From Prostheceraeus crozeri (Eukaryota > Platyhelminthes > Polycladida > Euryleptidae): a stretch of DNA of 64,000 nucleotides. The first letter of the stretch is position 1, and each line of letters opens with the position of its first letter. This document shows positions 10,926 through 20,730 of this stretch, piece by piece. The stretch spans positions 1-64,000 of the forward strand of contig CAJQUW010010459.1 in assembly GCA_907163375.1 (NCBI GenBank). The letters are read 5' to 3'. Below the pieces are notes generated by a model that made no database searches, was not told the DNA's origin, and saw only the letters and a list, made by a program, of their open reading frames with translations. Both the position numbers and the translations under genes were made by a program.

Positions 10926-11477
10926 TCAATGTCTTTCATTAGATGTTTTGAAATTGGACAGCACATACAGCAGGGCTTTGAATGGAAAGTCTTTAAAATA
11001 TTGGCATAGTATGCCCGCAAAACTGATTACCTCAGAATGTCCTTGAGCAGCCACATTGATGCTTACTGATGGCGGTCCACTGAACAAGTCCAGTTTGCAT
11101 TTGTCACCCTTCTCGTCATAGTAGCTGGAGGTGATAATGTCATGGAGACATGTGTTGAGTTTCCGTTGGATACTGGTGCACCAACAGCGAGAGTATTCCG
11201 GTACAATCTCCGTTTGAGATAGTGGGCGAAATACTTCGTTGAGCCAGAATCTTGCAACTCGTGTAAGAGCGTTGTTCACGACTCTCATCAACATTCTCTG
11301 CACCACAACGTCCTCTCCGCAGCGGAAATACTTCACTATTTCCTCCATCAGATCCACCAAATCCGCTTTATAGCCAGTTATATTCACGGCAGAATAAAAT
11401 ATATTGCCCGTGAAGAGTTGACTTCGGTAAATTATTGAAATGGGAATGTTGGTAGTGAACGACATGCTGATTGACAT
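10926..11477 (-). CDS. Uncharacterised 183-residue Polinton accessory protein
   Basis: An intact frame runs from ATG 11477 (a second in-frame ATG lies four codons on) to the stop at 10926-10928. It is not recognised. It contains an amphipathic helical middle, DLMEEIVKYFRCGEDVVVQR, five Cys (RCWC and three single), and a hydrophobic C-terminal stretch FAGILCQYFKDFPFKALLYV. A TATA box (TATATAAG complement at 11531-11539) and an AP-1 site (11587-11593) stand upstream in promoter-like spacing. Intactness in an otherwise broken element, and its place next to an IAP-like gene, make a host-interaction role possible; that is inference. Confidence 0.55.
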   Translation of the reverse strand: MSISMSFTTNIPISIIYRSQLFTGNIFYSAVNITGYKADLVDLMEEIVKYFRCGEDVVVQRMLMRVVNNALTRVARFWLNEVFRPLSQTEIVPEYSRCWCTSIQRKLNTCLHDIITSSYYDEKGDKCKLDLFSGPPSVSINVAAQGHSEVISFAGILCQYFKDFPFKALLYVLSNFKTSNERH

Positions 11478-11530
11478 TGTAATTGTATTAGCCTCAAATT
11501 ATGCTTGAAATAGAACGGTACAATGTCCTC

Positions 11531-11593
11531 CTTATATAGAAAAGTCAAACAAAGACACAATAGTGACCAATCACAGACCTGCATGATGACTCA
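11531..11593 (-). promoter_or_regulatory. AP-1 plus TATA promoter of the 10.9-11.5 kb Polinton gene
   Basis: Reading on minus, TGAGTCA (11587-11593) is followed about 50 bp later by TCTATATAAGGAGG and, about 55 bp further, the ATG at 11477. An inverted CCAAT-like 'attggtcac' lies between them. The same AP-1/TATA pairing is found before the 10.2 kb gene. Confidence 0.5.
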
Positions 11594-12103
11594 TCATGTA
11601 CGATATACAGTGACTGTTGAAGATATTTCTTCATCGCAAAGGGGACAAGATGAAGTTTCAAAGGGTACATAACATGTAGAACACATAACGCTATGACAAC
11701 ATGGTAAAAAGAGAAGGGATCGTTCCTGTTTAAAACATTTAACGCAGTTCCGTTCACATAATAATTTAAATGTCTCTTGTTCTAATTTCCTTCTGAAGTC
11801 ACTTTTATTGGGAGAACTTTTTATTAAAACACTGTCAGATGTCTCCTTCTTTCCATATCGTTCCAATTTGATCCTCCTAATTTCACTATCATTGCAGTGT
11901 AGCATGGAGAAATCCTCTATCCACCTACGATCCAAATTGTGATTCATAGCATGCTCATCTAGATCCATTAGTCGATCAACTAAATCACCAGCGTTGATAT
12001 TTTCACTGAGATTTGTTACAGTTTCTATGGCTTTGAACGAATATCCAAGGTCTCTTGCGACAACCCACGACGTTGGGATACTAGTCATCATTATGTATGC
12101 CAT
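11594..12103 (-). CDS. UBA-RING protein, IAP-like without BIR domain
   Basis: The intact frame runs from ATG 12103 to the stop at 11594; a later ATG pair at about 12091 would give a protein four codons shorter. Residues about 10-50 form a UBA-like three-helix segment (ARDLGYSFKAIETVTN then DLVDRLMDLDE). The last 50 residues form a C3HC4 RING of the IAP type: NCVKC, FLPCCHSVMCSTC and CPLC, ending VTVYRT. The UBA-then-RING order and RING position match the C-terminal half of inhibitor-of-apoptosis proteins, but no BIR is present. It would be an E3 ubiquitin ligase, perhaps acting on host IAPs or cell-death factors. TATAAATA lies at 12118-12125, unusually close to the first ATG. Confidence 0.75.
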   Translation of the reverse strand: MAYIMMTSIPTSWVVARDLGYSFKAIETVTNLSENINAGDLVDRLMDLDEHAMNHNLDRRWIEDFSMLHCNDSEIRRIKLERYGKKETSDSVLIKSSPNKSDFRRKLEQETFKLLCERNCVKCFKQERSLLFLPCCHSVMCSTCYVPFETSSCPLCDEEISSTVTVYRT

Positions 12104-12317
12104 CAAAAACTATCTCATATTTATAGCATAGTTTGTCTACGTAAAAGGAAAATCAATGTGTCATCTTGATTACAATGGTTGCAATAGTCACAATAGTCGC
12201 AATTGAGCAAACCCATTCAAAATCAAACAACGGACGTCTATCGGTACGTACCCAAGTGCTCAGAACCAAACCACACAAGTTCGATCATAGACGTTCCGAA
12301 ACACAGTGTACCAAACA

Positions 12318-12537
12318 CATGTACCTATCCAGTAAAACAGATCTCATACAAGTTCCTATTGATAACACTGAATTATACATGTACCTATCCATGTGCCTAT
12401 CGATAACTAAACTATACATGTACCTATCCATGTACCTATCCATGTTCCTATTGATAACACTAAACTTTACATGTACCTATCCATGTTCCTATTGATAACA
12501 CTAAACTTTACATGTACCTATCCATGTACCTATCCGT
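12318..12537. repeat. Minisatellite at the right side of the Polinton
   Basis: Units are built on ACATGTACCTATCC, CATGTTCCTATTGATAAC and ACTAAACTTT. Two near-identical consecutive units of about 41 bp occupy roughly 12428-12510, with more diverged half-units on both sides. Polinton terminal repeats often contain short tandem repeats, so this may be part of the right terminal repeat. Confidence 0.75.
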
Positions 12538-12559
12538 GGCAAGTAGGGCACAGTTTTCA

Positions 12560-13195
12560 CTACTCACATTGAACGTGGAAGGGGAGTTTTGGAATTTTGG
12601 ATCGTCGACAAGTTAAAAGTAAGCTTGTTGTCGTGGATCAGAAGTGGGTTTACTTCAAAAGCATTCCACCGAAAGAATGTAGCCGAGTTTGGGTCGACAA
12701 TGCGGGCGACAGACCACAAGTGCCGCGCAGGACAGTGGGCGATAAGATAAAGTGCTGATTATGGTTGCCCTCAACAATGCAAAATCCTTCTCCTATGTCG
12801 AAGTGCTACACGATGGTGTAAGCATCAATGGCGACAGATACTTATTGTTCCTTCAAAACATGTGCGAGGCTTTCGAACAACATCTGAATTTATCTGGGAG
12901 ATGCATCTTCAACATGATAACGCAAGACCACATATTGCGATACATGTTCAACGATGGAACGACCGCGAGCACATTAGTCTAGCGAGACAGCCTCCTGGCT
13001 GACTTGACTTTAATTTACTCGATCGATACGTCATCCGAAATTTTGAAGTTCATCGTCGACAGACCAACTTTAATTCTACTGCAGAAATTGAAGCATTTGT
13101 TCAAGAATTACTTGCTGGATTGACCGTCACCCATATACAGAAGGAATTTGATCAATTCCGATTACACATTGAGAAGAATTGAAGCAAATGGTAAC
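12560..13195 (+). pseudogene. Mariner-like (IS630-Tc1-mariner) transposase remnant
   Basis: Frames in succession contain VVDQKWVYFKSIPPKE, then MVALNNAKSFSYVEVLHDGV with GDRYLLFLQNMCEAFEQHL, then QHDNA.DHIA near 12920 (the catalytic Asp block). These are followed by LARQPP and a short gap, then NLLDRYVIRNFEVHRRQT and a C-terminal stretch ending near 13180. This is the usual mariner order: a first Asp in 'vDeKWvyf', a second in 'qDNArpH' and a third in 'PP.SPD'. Frame changes occur near 12735, 12920 and 12990. It would cut and paste DNA at TA sites. Terminal repeats were not found. Confidence 0.65.
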
Positions 13196-13912
13196 TATCT
13201 ACGTAAACACCATTTTGTAATAATTTGTTTTTTATGCAACTTGTTGTAATAAAAATGGTTGAGTTATAATGCTGCACTTTTCTTTTCACGCTATCTTAGC
13301 TGAAATTGAAATTTATAGTCATTTTTTCAAAGATTGCATTCACTTATGATTTAACTGTCAATTTCATATTTTGTCAACTTACATGTGCAAGTATGTCAGG
13401 ATGTAGAAAGTTGACATAATAGAATGATAAAGACCTGCCATAGACTTACATTAAGCATAACGAGACACACAATGACATTCAAATATGTCGTTTACAAAAA
13501 ACGCAGTTTTTTTGTCGACCTTTATATTTTGATCAGATACATTCTCACATGCAGCATCCATCAGAAGCAGAACGAGCTAGTGTGATCACTTAACCCCGTT
13601 GATTAATCCCAGAATTTGATTAAAATCCCGAGAAAATGCTATTCCAGAATTGAAAGCTCTAGCTAGTGTAGAGCAGACATAAATTCCATCTTGGAGATGT
13701 TTACTAACTATCCTCTATCAAACCTAAAATTGGAATAGGGCTCCATTAACCGTGATGCTGACTTTCTATTGTCATAGCGAGTTTGATATTATCAAGCAAT
13801 TCAATTAACTCCAATAGTTATGATTTTATTGAATGAACATATTTAGCTGCTGAGAAATTACGTTTCTCATGATCAACTGTATCATAGCTCTTTGCATGCA
13901 AAATTTCAGTCA
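13196..13912. other. Noncoding spacer between mariner remnant and acetyltransferase gene
   Basis: I see no coding signal. An AATAAA on the minus strand (13825-13830) lies about 85 bp past the acetyltransferase stop and is its likely polyadenylation signal. Confidence 0.5.
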
Positions 13913-14965
13913 TCAAGAATGTACTGTTATGCCAGGCTTCAATTGGCAAACTTTCATTGCACTCAAATCGTCATCTTCAAGTCGATAATCAGCAACTGGA
14001 CTGGTGTCGCAAATGTTCACAAACCCTAGCTTCTTATAAAGTCTTCTGGCTGGAGTATTTGTGTCCAGTACTTGTAACTCGACAAGTTGTGCCCCATTTT
14101 CAACAGCTATTAGGCTAGATATTTGAATTAATGCACGTCCAATACTTTTCCCTCTATAGTTTCGGTCAATGAACAGATCTTCAAGATGTAAATTAAGCCC
14201 ATGAGCAGCTGAAAACATGAAAAAGCAGAGACTGTACCCAATGATGATATCCTTTTTCTTATCAACGGCAAAAATGCATTTATAGCAGTCATTTTCCAAA
14301 TCCTTTCGCACAGTTTCGGTATCAATCTTGACTTTCTCATGGAAGCCCTGATAATCAGCTAAGTAGTGGATAAATCGCAAAATGTCAGGAGCATCGCCAG
14401 GTGTCGCACAGCGAATTAGGAACTTGTCGGAATCAGAACTTGATTCTCTGAAAGAGATGCCATCTGGTAGTTTTCCAGAGATCGCATCATTTAAGGACTG
14501 TCCTTGCAAAATGCAATCTATCCAACCCATCGAGCTGGAAATATTTTTAAACCCCCATTTCTCGAAAACATTCCTCACCAAATCTTCAGATTGTGGAAGC
14601 TGCACATCCAAACGTCTCAATTGAAATTCTTTGTCGTGATTTACAACTGATTGAATAAGACTCCTGCACAGACCTAGGTTTCGATGTGATTCCTTCACAA
14701 ATATATCAGAAATGGCTGCAGATACGCCAACCCATGTGCTATATGGTTTGTAAAAAAGACAAAATGCCACGAGTGTTTTGGATGATATTTCACATGCAAC
14801 ATAACAAAAGCATCTTTGCTTCGTCAGGTGAGTTTCAACTTGAAATGAAGGCTCAAGAAAATATTTCAGGACTGAACGTTTATTGGACATTTCTCGAAAA
14901 AGTGAAGACAAATTTTGAGAATCCGAGTTAGTGGCCAATCGTATGTTGTATTGGGAATCCGCCAT
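13913..14965 (-). CDS. Tandem-GNAT N-acetyltransferase (SSAT-like halves)
   Basis: A single uninterrupted frame of 350 residues. I chose ATG 14965 because it has A at -3 and G at +4; another ATG six bases upstream (14971) is possible. Two GNAT domains lie head to tail. The first (about 7-150) has SSAT-like FYKPYSTWVGVSAAISDIFV but a degenerate acetyl-CoA loop, HRNLGLCRSLI. The second (about 185-340) has a canonical loop in LEDLFIDRNYRGKSIGRALI and the Tyr-containing C-terminal block ARRLYKKLGF. It probably acetylates polyamines or related small amines with acetyl-CoA; the first half may be structural. It is single-exon with a nearby polyA signal and no break, so it may be a retrocopy or an intronless gene. 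Confidence 0.85.
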   Translation of the reverse strand: MADSQYNIRLATNSDSQNLSSLFREMSNKRSVLKYFLEPSFQVETHLTKQRCFCYVACEISSKTLVAFCLFYKPYSTWVGVSAAISDIFVKESHRNLGLCRSLIQSVVNHDKEFQLRRLDVQLPQSEDLVRNVFEKWGFKNISSSMGWIDCILQGQSLNDAISGKLPDGISFRESSSDSDKFLIRCATPGDAPDILRFIHYLADYQGFHEKVKIDTETVRKDLENDCYKCIFAVDKKKDIIIGYSLCFFMFSAAHGLNLHLEDLFIDRNYRGKSIGRALIQISSLIAVENGAQLVELQVLDTNTPARRLYKKLGFVNICDTSPVADYRLEDDDLSAMKVCQLKPGITVHS

Positions 14966-15037
14966 GTTCATAAATAGCGCGTAGTACGGATAAATAGAGC
15001 GTAACAGATGAAATGAGGTAATGCGAAAATAAGTCAA

Positions 15038-16740
15038 CTGTAATCTTCTCTGAAAGTTAAATATTACGACGAGTTAACACAAACGCAAGTGCAGTATATG
15101 TGAGAGAAGACAATTTTGCTACGTTGTCAGAGGATGATTCATAAGCAGCGCCAAATCACAGACAATGTTTTCGTATTCGATGACGTTGCACCTTGACCTC
15201 ACATCAACTTATGAGTGATGAAATAATGACAGTAAGACACGTCACATGCAGTATTGGTAAAAGCTGTTTATTGGGGAAACGCGTGATCATGCCGTTATCA
15301 TGATGACGCACTTGTCTGCTGTCGATGAGGAATCCAACTCCAGAGAATCAATCGGCTAGCGCAGATACAAGCCGATATTTACTGATATTTTTTCAATGGG
15401 TAATTAGCAGACGCGCAGGATGAATTTATTGAAACATTTATTATAATGCACACGAATGCATGTACATGTAATTTGTATTTGATGACAAAATATCAACAAA
15501 TGATGATAATATGCCGCAGGCCTTTTTTTTACATAGTGACAACATGACTTTATGTCATGTTCCCCTTTACTTTAGTCATGTTGTCAGCGTCATTCAGTCA
15601 TGTTGACATTATTTGTTTTGCCCTCTGTCAGGTGAGATTTATTAAAAATTCAATACATTTTGTACTCGTTTATCAATGCAAGTGGAAGAACCAGAAGAGA
15701 CGGCTGTTATGTCTATTTAGGTTTTGGCAATTTATGAAATGTCCTACAGCGCGCCTCTGTGCAATGGGCCGCACATTACGCATTCATAATTGAGCAATCC
15801 TACAACTAAGATGTGTTAATTGCTAGCAGTCAGCATTTGATGTGCTCAGCGGGATATTTGAAATGATGAAATCTATAAAGGCTTACTGATTTAGATTACA
15901 TGGTTTCCCGGGCTCAGGATTTAGGTATAGGAACGTTGATGGAGGCTGCATGTCCAGTGACAAACGAGATTTCAAGAACTTCCACAAGTCTGAGGCTACA
16001 AGCGTTGTCTCCATCATCAAACTACTTTTCTGGTAAACAAGGCCAACGTGTAGTCGCAGTATTCAACATTCACTATCATTTAGATACAGTTGAAAGATAT
16101 ATGAATACCATGGCACTAAATGAAGTAATCGGTAAAACTAAAGCTTCATTACTTTTCTGAGATAATTGTAGTCTACTCCGTTTTATAACTCGACCTACGG
16201 TAATTCGAATGACATCTTGACGCTAGGTTGTGAGTTAGATTCTACTGTCTTATTGGTTCAGCAGGCCTATGATTGGCTACCTTTTGGCCCACATTTCAGG
16301 ATCATGACATGACCAGCTTTCTCCATTTATATCGATGCTTAGTTGCTTGCACAGTATTAACGATGACAGATTCTTTTGATGTCGCACTCACAAGTTCTGT
16401 TTACCTACATGTATATTAAGAGTTAGCGTTTTAGGATATGTTACAAAGCTCACTGTTTTAGTAAGCAACGTGCTTCGCCCATGAGTCCTGACGAAAGATA
16501 GTCTGAAAAGTATGTCCAATGTGGCTTGTAAGATACATATCAAACACGGTCAGAAAGATCGACCGAGTCTGAAGCCCTGATCTGAGCAACATAGAGTAAA
16601 TATCAATGACGCAGTTCAGTAACCGACGTGTTTAGCTACTTCCAGTGAGAGTCCATCATCTCAATCATAATTGCAATGTCACTTTCAAGTATTAACGAAC
16701 GGGAGGAGGCTGCAAATCAAAAGCAAGCAGTTGAAATAAA
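15038..16740. other. Noncoding stretch upstream of the acetyltransferase gene
   Basis: There is no recognisable gene. An 86-codon open frame at 15900-16160 (+) shows no family features and is probably chance. A run of imperfect 'tcatgtt..c' phrases lies near 15540-15610. The acetyltransferase promoter should lie just above 14971, but no clear TATA box is visible. Confidence 0.4.
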
Positions 16741-17990
16741 ATTTAGCCAGTCAACACGAACCGATTCGAATTTTTATCGAATCGCAATTTCGAATCAAAT
16801 CCCGAAGTTTCGCATATCCCTATGACAATTATGCATAAATGCATATTATGATATTTAATCGAATATTTTATATTCGACTATTTATAACAAATATTTTTGA
16901 ATATTACATAGGGGCCTATTCGTAGTTCAATTATTACATGTTTGTATTTGTATGGACGTGTATATAAGCACTTTTTTGTTGCTATTCGCATTTTAAGACT
17001 GGTAGACATTTCGGATTTGACCTTAGTCTGTCTGACCCACTTGTGTGCGTGCTATCATCATGTTTTTGCTTAGCGCACAACCTTCATCGGGTTTGCGTAA
17101 AGATTCGTGCTAAGTATACTGATGTGAATGAATTGATCGCCATGGGCAAAAAGATATTCGAAAAGGCGCGTACCGTCGCAAATTACTGTTTAATAATGAA
17201 CCTGCATTACCTCCAGAACCGATTGTCACTCGCTGGGGCACGTGGTTGATCGCTTGTGAGTACTATATCAAGAATCTTGGGAAGTTTAAAACCATTGTAC
17301 AGCAATTAGAGAGCAAGGGTTTTACAGACAGTCGCCTTAAAATGGTTGTCGAAACCTCATCCGTTGTGACATCGCTTGCTACAATTGCAAGTAAGTATAT
17401 GCTCTTGGTTGAGTTGATGCAAGTGTGAAGCTCGTCGAACTAACAACTAAGACTTGATCATCAAAATACGTGAAGCACCGAGTTCAGGCCTGATGTCAAG
17501 GCTAAGTTAGACAACGTTCTTGCCAAAAACGCAGGCTTGACAGAACTGTTGACACCAGATCATGGTGTTTATAACGTGCAAGAGTATATTCTTGCTCTAT
17601 ATACTAGCTCTTTTGCTCAAAGCACCATTGAATTCGGCTGAAGTGGAATGAGGCTTTTCAAAGTACATGTGCGTCCTTGCAGACATGCGAAGGCGACTAA
17701 CTGAAGAAAACATTAAAATTCACTTATTTGTGCAGAGGAATCTACTTTGATTTGCTTTGATTCATTATACATATACGGCTTCTTTTCAAAAACGATTGGA
17801 TTTTCCCTGTTTTTGTCGAATATCTTTACGAATATTTAGGCGGTAAATCGAATATTTTAATCCAATATTTCAAGGAAATTAATGCATATTTTTCACATTT
17901 TAAGCGAATATAAATCCGAAGCTTAATTATATGTATGATTTCGAAAATTTTCCCTTTTTGGCTAAAAAGTCATGTTGTAGCAATTCCTTA
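16741..17990 (+). mobile_element. hAT-like element remnant (DUF659-type transposase)
   Basis: A hAT transposase fragment (17040-17430) sits between AT-rich flanks that share 'tcgaatattt/aaatattcga' phrases at 16855-16900 and 17815-17890, which could be subterminal repeats. In one frame CLAHNLHRVCVKIRAKYTDV and NELIAMGKKIFEKA are visible. Another frame has PEPIVTRWGTWLIACEYYIK and LESKGFTDSRLKMVVE. The 'H.lhRv.e.ir....dvn.li...kk.F.KAp' then 'PP.PviTRWGTWl.A..yy..n' order is typical of ZBED/SCAND3-like hAT transposases. N- and C-terminal parts are missing, so it is dead. The element borders are approximate. Confidence 0.65.
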
Positions 17991-20730
17991 AAAAACCCTG
18001 ATATGTCGTGAGCAAAATGAGTGATGAGATGAATGTATCGAGGACATTTCAAACTGCTGAGTTGATTGCTCTAATTACTCCAACAGAAATGTTGACAAAT
18101 CATGTGCTGTAGTTACGAGAACCATGCTGTCCGCATTCAGAATATCTTCGGCGATGCATTCAGACAAGTGATGTGAAGCAGAGCGAAGTAGATCGAACTT
18201 TGGTGCGGAGGGGGAGTGGAGTGGGCAGTACGTAAAAAATGCTAGACTAAAAATATTTAGCCGGAACGGGATGGGCTTCAAATGCAGCGGAGCGGAGATG
18301 GCATTTGACAATAGAAACACTCACTACCACATACAGAATTAAATATTTTGTTTATCTGATGAATATAATTCTGTGCTCATTACACTGCGGAAAGAGATTG
18401 CAATATTTCGGATGGTGTGAATTCAAATGCTGTTGCCGTACTTATGGGTTATCATTCCCTACGTTTTTGAATTTGTCTAAAATCTGCAAAAATGAATCAT
18501 TAGTCACCAAACTCTAGGTAACCGTACTAAAGCATTTTCTACCCCAGGTCGGACATGCACTTCTTGCATTAGAGACGGTGCAGCGATGTCAACAGCAATT
18601 GATCTATTGTCTATGTTCAACGCATTATTGTGTGTAATTGCATGTCGTGTGTTGATTGTTCTCTCCCTGTCTCATCCACTGGTATTTCCCACAACCACTA
18701 CCTTTAACTGTTTCGCAAATATTCTGGACTCAGTGATGGCTGGATCTCGCATGAGGACTCATCTTAGATAATATTTCGGCTGCGGACAACCCGTCAGTCG
18801 ATCGTGTGTGCCAACTTGCTCGCATCTTCTTTTTTGAGAAGTTTTGAAAGTGGCCTGCCACCTATAGACTTCAGGCCCCTATGCGCTCGAATTCTCCATT
18901 GGATCTCGGGCGAAAATTAAGGAACAGAAACCAATTGCCGACCGTTCTCCGCTCATTAAACAGCTTGAATTCACGCTGATGTGAATACAGAACCCTCGGA
19001 AATATCTGAAGATCATAGACAAGTGATAGCTTTGGGAAGGAATTTAGCCACGAACCTTGTAAGCATGATAAGCGGGTGGGCGAATAGTTGATCGTGCTAC
19101 ATATTTCAATTATTAGGCTACATATTACATATTTCAACATATTCGGTATCATATTTCAATGCAATCATCCGGGTCATTTAGAACTCATAGCATATCTGTG
19201 ACCCAATGAGAGCTAGACACAATGGAGTCGTATACGACCTCTGAGCCAAAACTTAGAGATAGATTAGCCCAATTAGCTTCTTGATTTGACTACAAAGTTT
19301 TATGTAGCAGGATCAAGTCACCAAAAACATATTGGTCGATCTGTAGGTTAAGTGTAACCCTCCTCTCAAAATGTCGACATTGGAAGTCAATGATCAAACC
19401 TCCTCTTGTTATAATAAGCTAAGTTCGCAAATCGCCATCATCAGGCCATGACCTGAACGCCAACTTCGGTACTAATCACTTCATTAGCTATACTCGTATG
19501 TTCTGTATTTTGCAACCCGGTCTCAATTGCATTTAACTGGCAATGGAAACGCGCATGTCATGGCTGCATTGCTGTGTGCGATTCTTTCGGGAATACCAAA
19601 GTGTAATTTTTCATGTTGAGTTTTAAAACCAATCGCTGTCGTATGGCAGCGATTGAGTAAATCTCTTGCCTCCGCGCATCTTTCCCAGGTGTTCGTGATG
19701 ATAGAGTGGACCGCTGACTGTAGGTAGTCTATTCGTAAAAATGTGGTTTTCCTGAAAATAACTGACAAAGCCTTTCCTTTTCTGAGTAGGCCAATTGATT
19801 TCGCCCTTGCTCTAAGTTTGTCTAGCAAAATTGTTGGACGCTCTGTACCACTTCCACTCATCTGATTTGATACAACTCTATTACCGCATCACAGGCGGAA
19901 TGTCTGTACAATACTAATACAAGTGGATTAAAAAAAACGCTTTAGTCAAAAAATGATGTATTTACAGTCTCAATAAAAGAAATAAAATCCTATTATATCC
20001 AAAAAATATACATAAATATGATTTATATACAAATTAATATACAATCGACCAAAAAATGTTCATTTGTTTACCATAAGGAATTAAAGAACAAACATTCACC
20101 AAATCCTAAGATAATGAGCTTCTCATCTACTCGTGATCTGAATATAGACCTGATGATATTCTTTCATGAAGTTACATGATGACACTTGAGAGCTAAGCTA
20201 GTTTCCGATGGACGTTTACCATGTCTGCATAAGGAATGCAATGATCTCAAATCATGACATTATTGAATTCATGCTAAGTCTAACTCTGTGTGGCACTAAT
20301 AAGATTAATTGAGATATATTTCTTTGTGTGCTTCAGGCATCGTCAGACGAATAAATGTTAAAATTACAGTATAGTCACACAGCCATTCCAAACATGTCTA
20401 GAAGCCACGTGATAGCAGAAATTCAAAATTTGGATAGTGCCTATTAATTCACCAAGTTTTTCTCCGCTTCTACTTTTACATGAAATTCAAGTCAAAAAGG
20501 TTCAATAAATTATTCAACTTCAATGTAAATGCTTTCATATTTATCGGATTAACATCCAGGTTTCTACTTTTGCAGAACTTTATGAATCTTCTCGGAATGA
20601 TGACCAAGGTTTGAAATTTTCCTATTGATGCTTATTGTCAGACAATTCACTTAAAAAATTCCGAAAAATTCATGTGACAGGGCTATGCCTCGTTGCGCTA
20701 ATTCACAATATAAACAACAAATACTTGACA
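17991..20730. other. Noncoding stretch between hAT remnant and the zinc-finger gene
   Basis: No gene is recognised. An open frame of 112 codons from a good ATG at 19861 to 19523 (minus; RPTILLDKLRARAKSIGLLR near the start) is the best candidate for a small unknown protein or exon, but nothing supports it beyond length. The stretch 19920-20060 is A/T-rich. The 3' UTR of the zinc-finger gene should begin at 20730 and run downward; I could not choose its polyA site. Confidence 0.35.

Larger units (their letters stand above)
1..12540. mobile_element. Polinton/Maverick element, decayed, left end outside window
   Basis: The block carries the hallmark Polinton gene set: protein-primed DNA polymerase B (+), and on minus a chromodomain integrase, packaging ATPase, penton-like minor capsid protein, major capsid protein and adenain-like protease, plus several small genes. 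Polintons are large self-synthesising DNA transposons related to adenoviruses and adintoviruses. This copy is old: polymerase, capsid, integrase and ATPase genes all have frameshifts or in-frame stops. The left terminal repeat lies beyond the window. The right limit is uncertain; I set it after the 12.3-12.5 kb minisatellite, because no foreign element is recognisable before the mariner remnant at about 12.56 kb. The 6-bp target duplication cannot be tested without the left end. Confidence 0.9.

Noticed and set aside
16741-17990. Firm terminal repeats for the 17-kb hAT remnant
   Set aside because: The shared AT-rich phrases are low complexity and no target duplication could be matched, so the borders are only approximate.
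19523-19861. 112-codon minus-strand frame with ATG
   Set aside because: No family, no splice or promoter support and no homology visible; kept only as a remark in the spacer entry.
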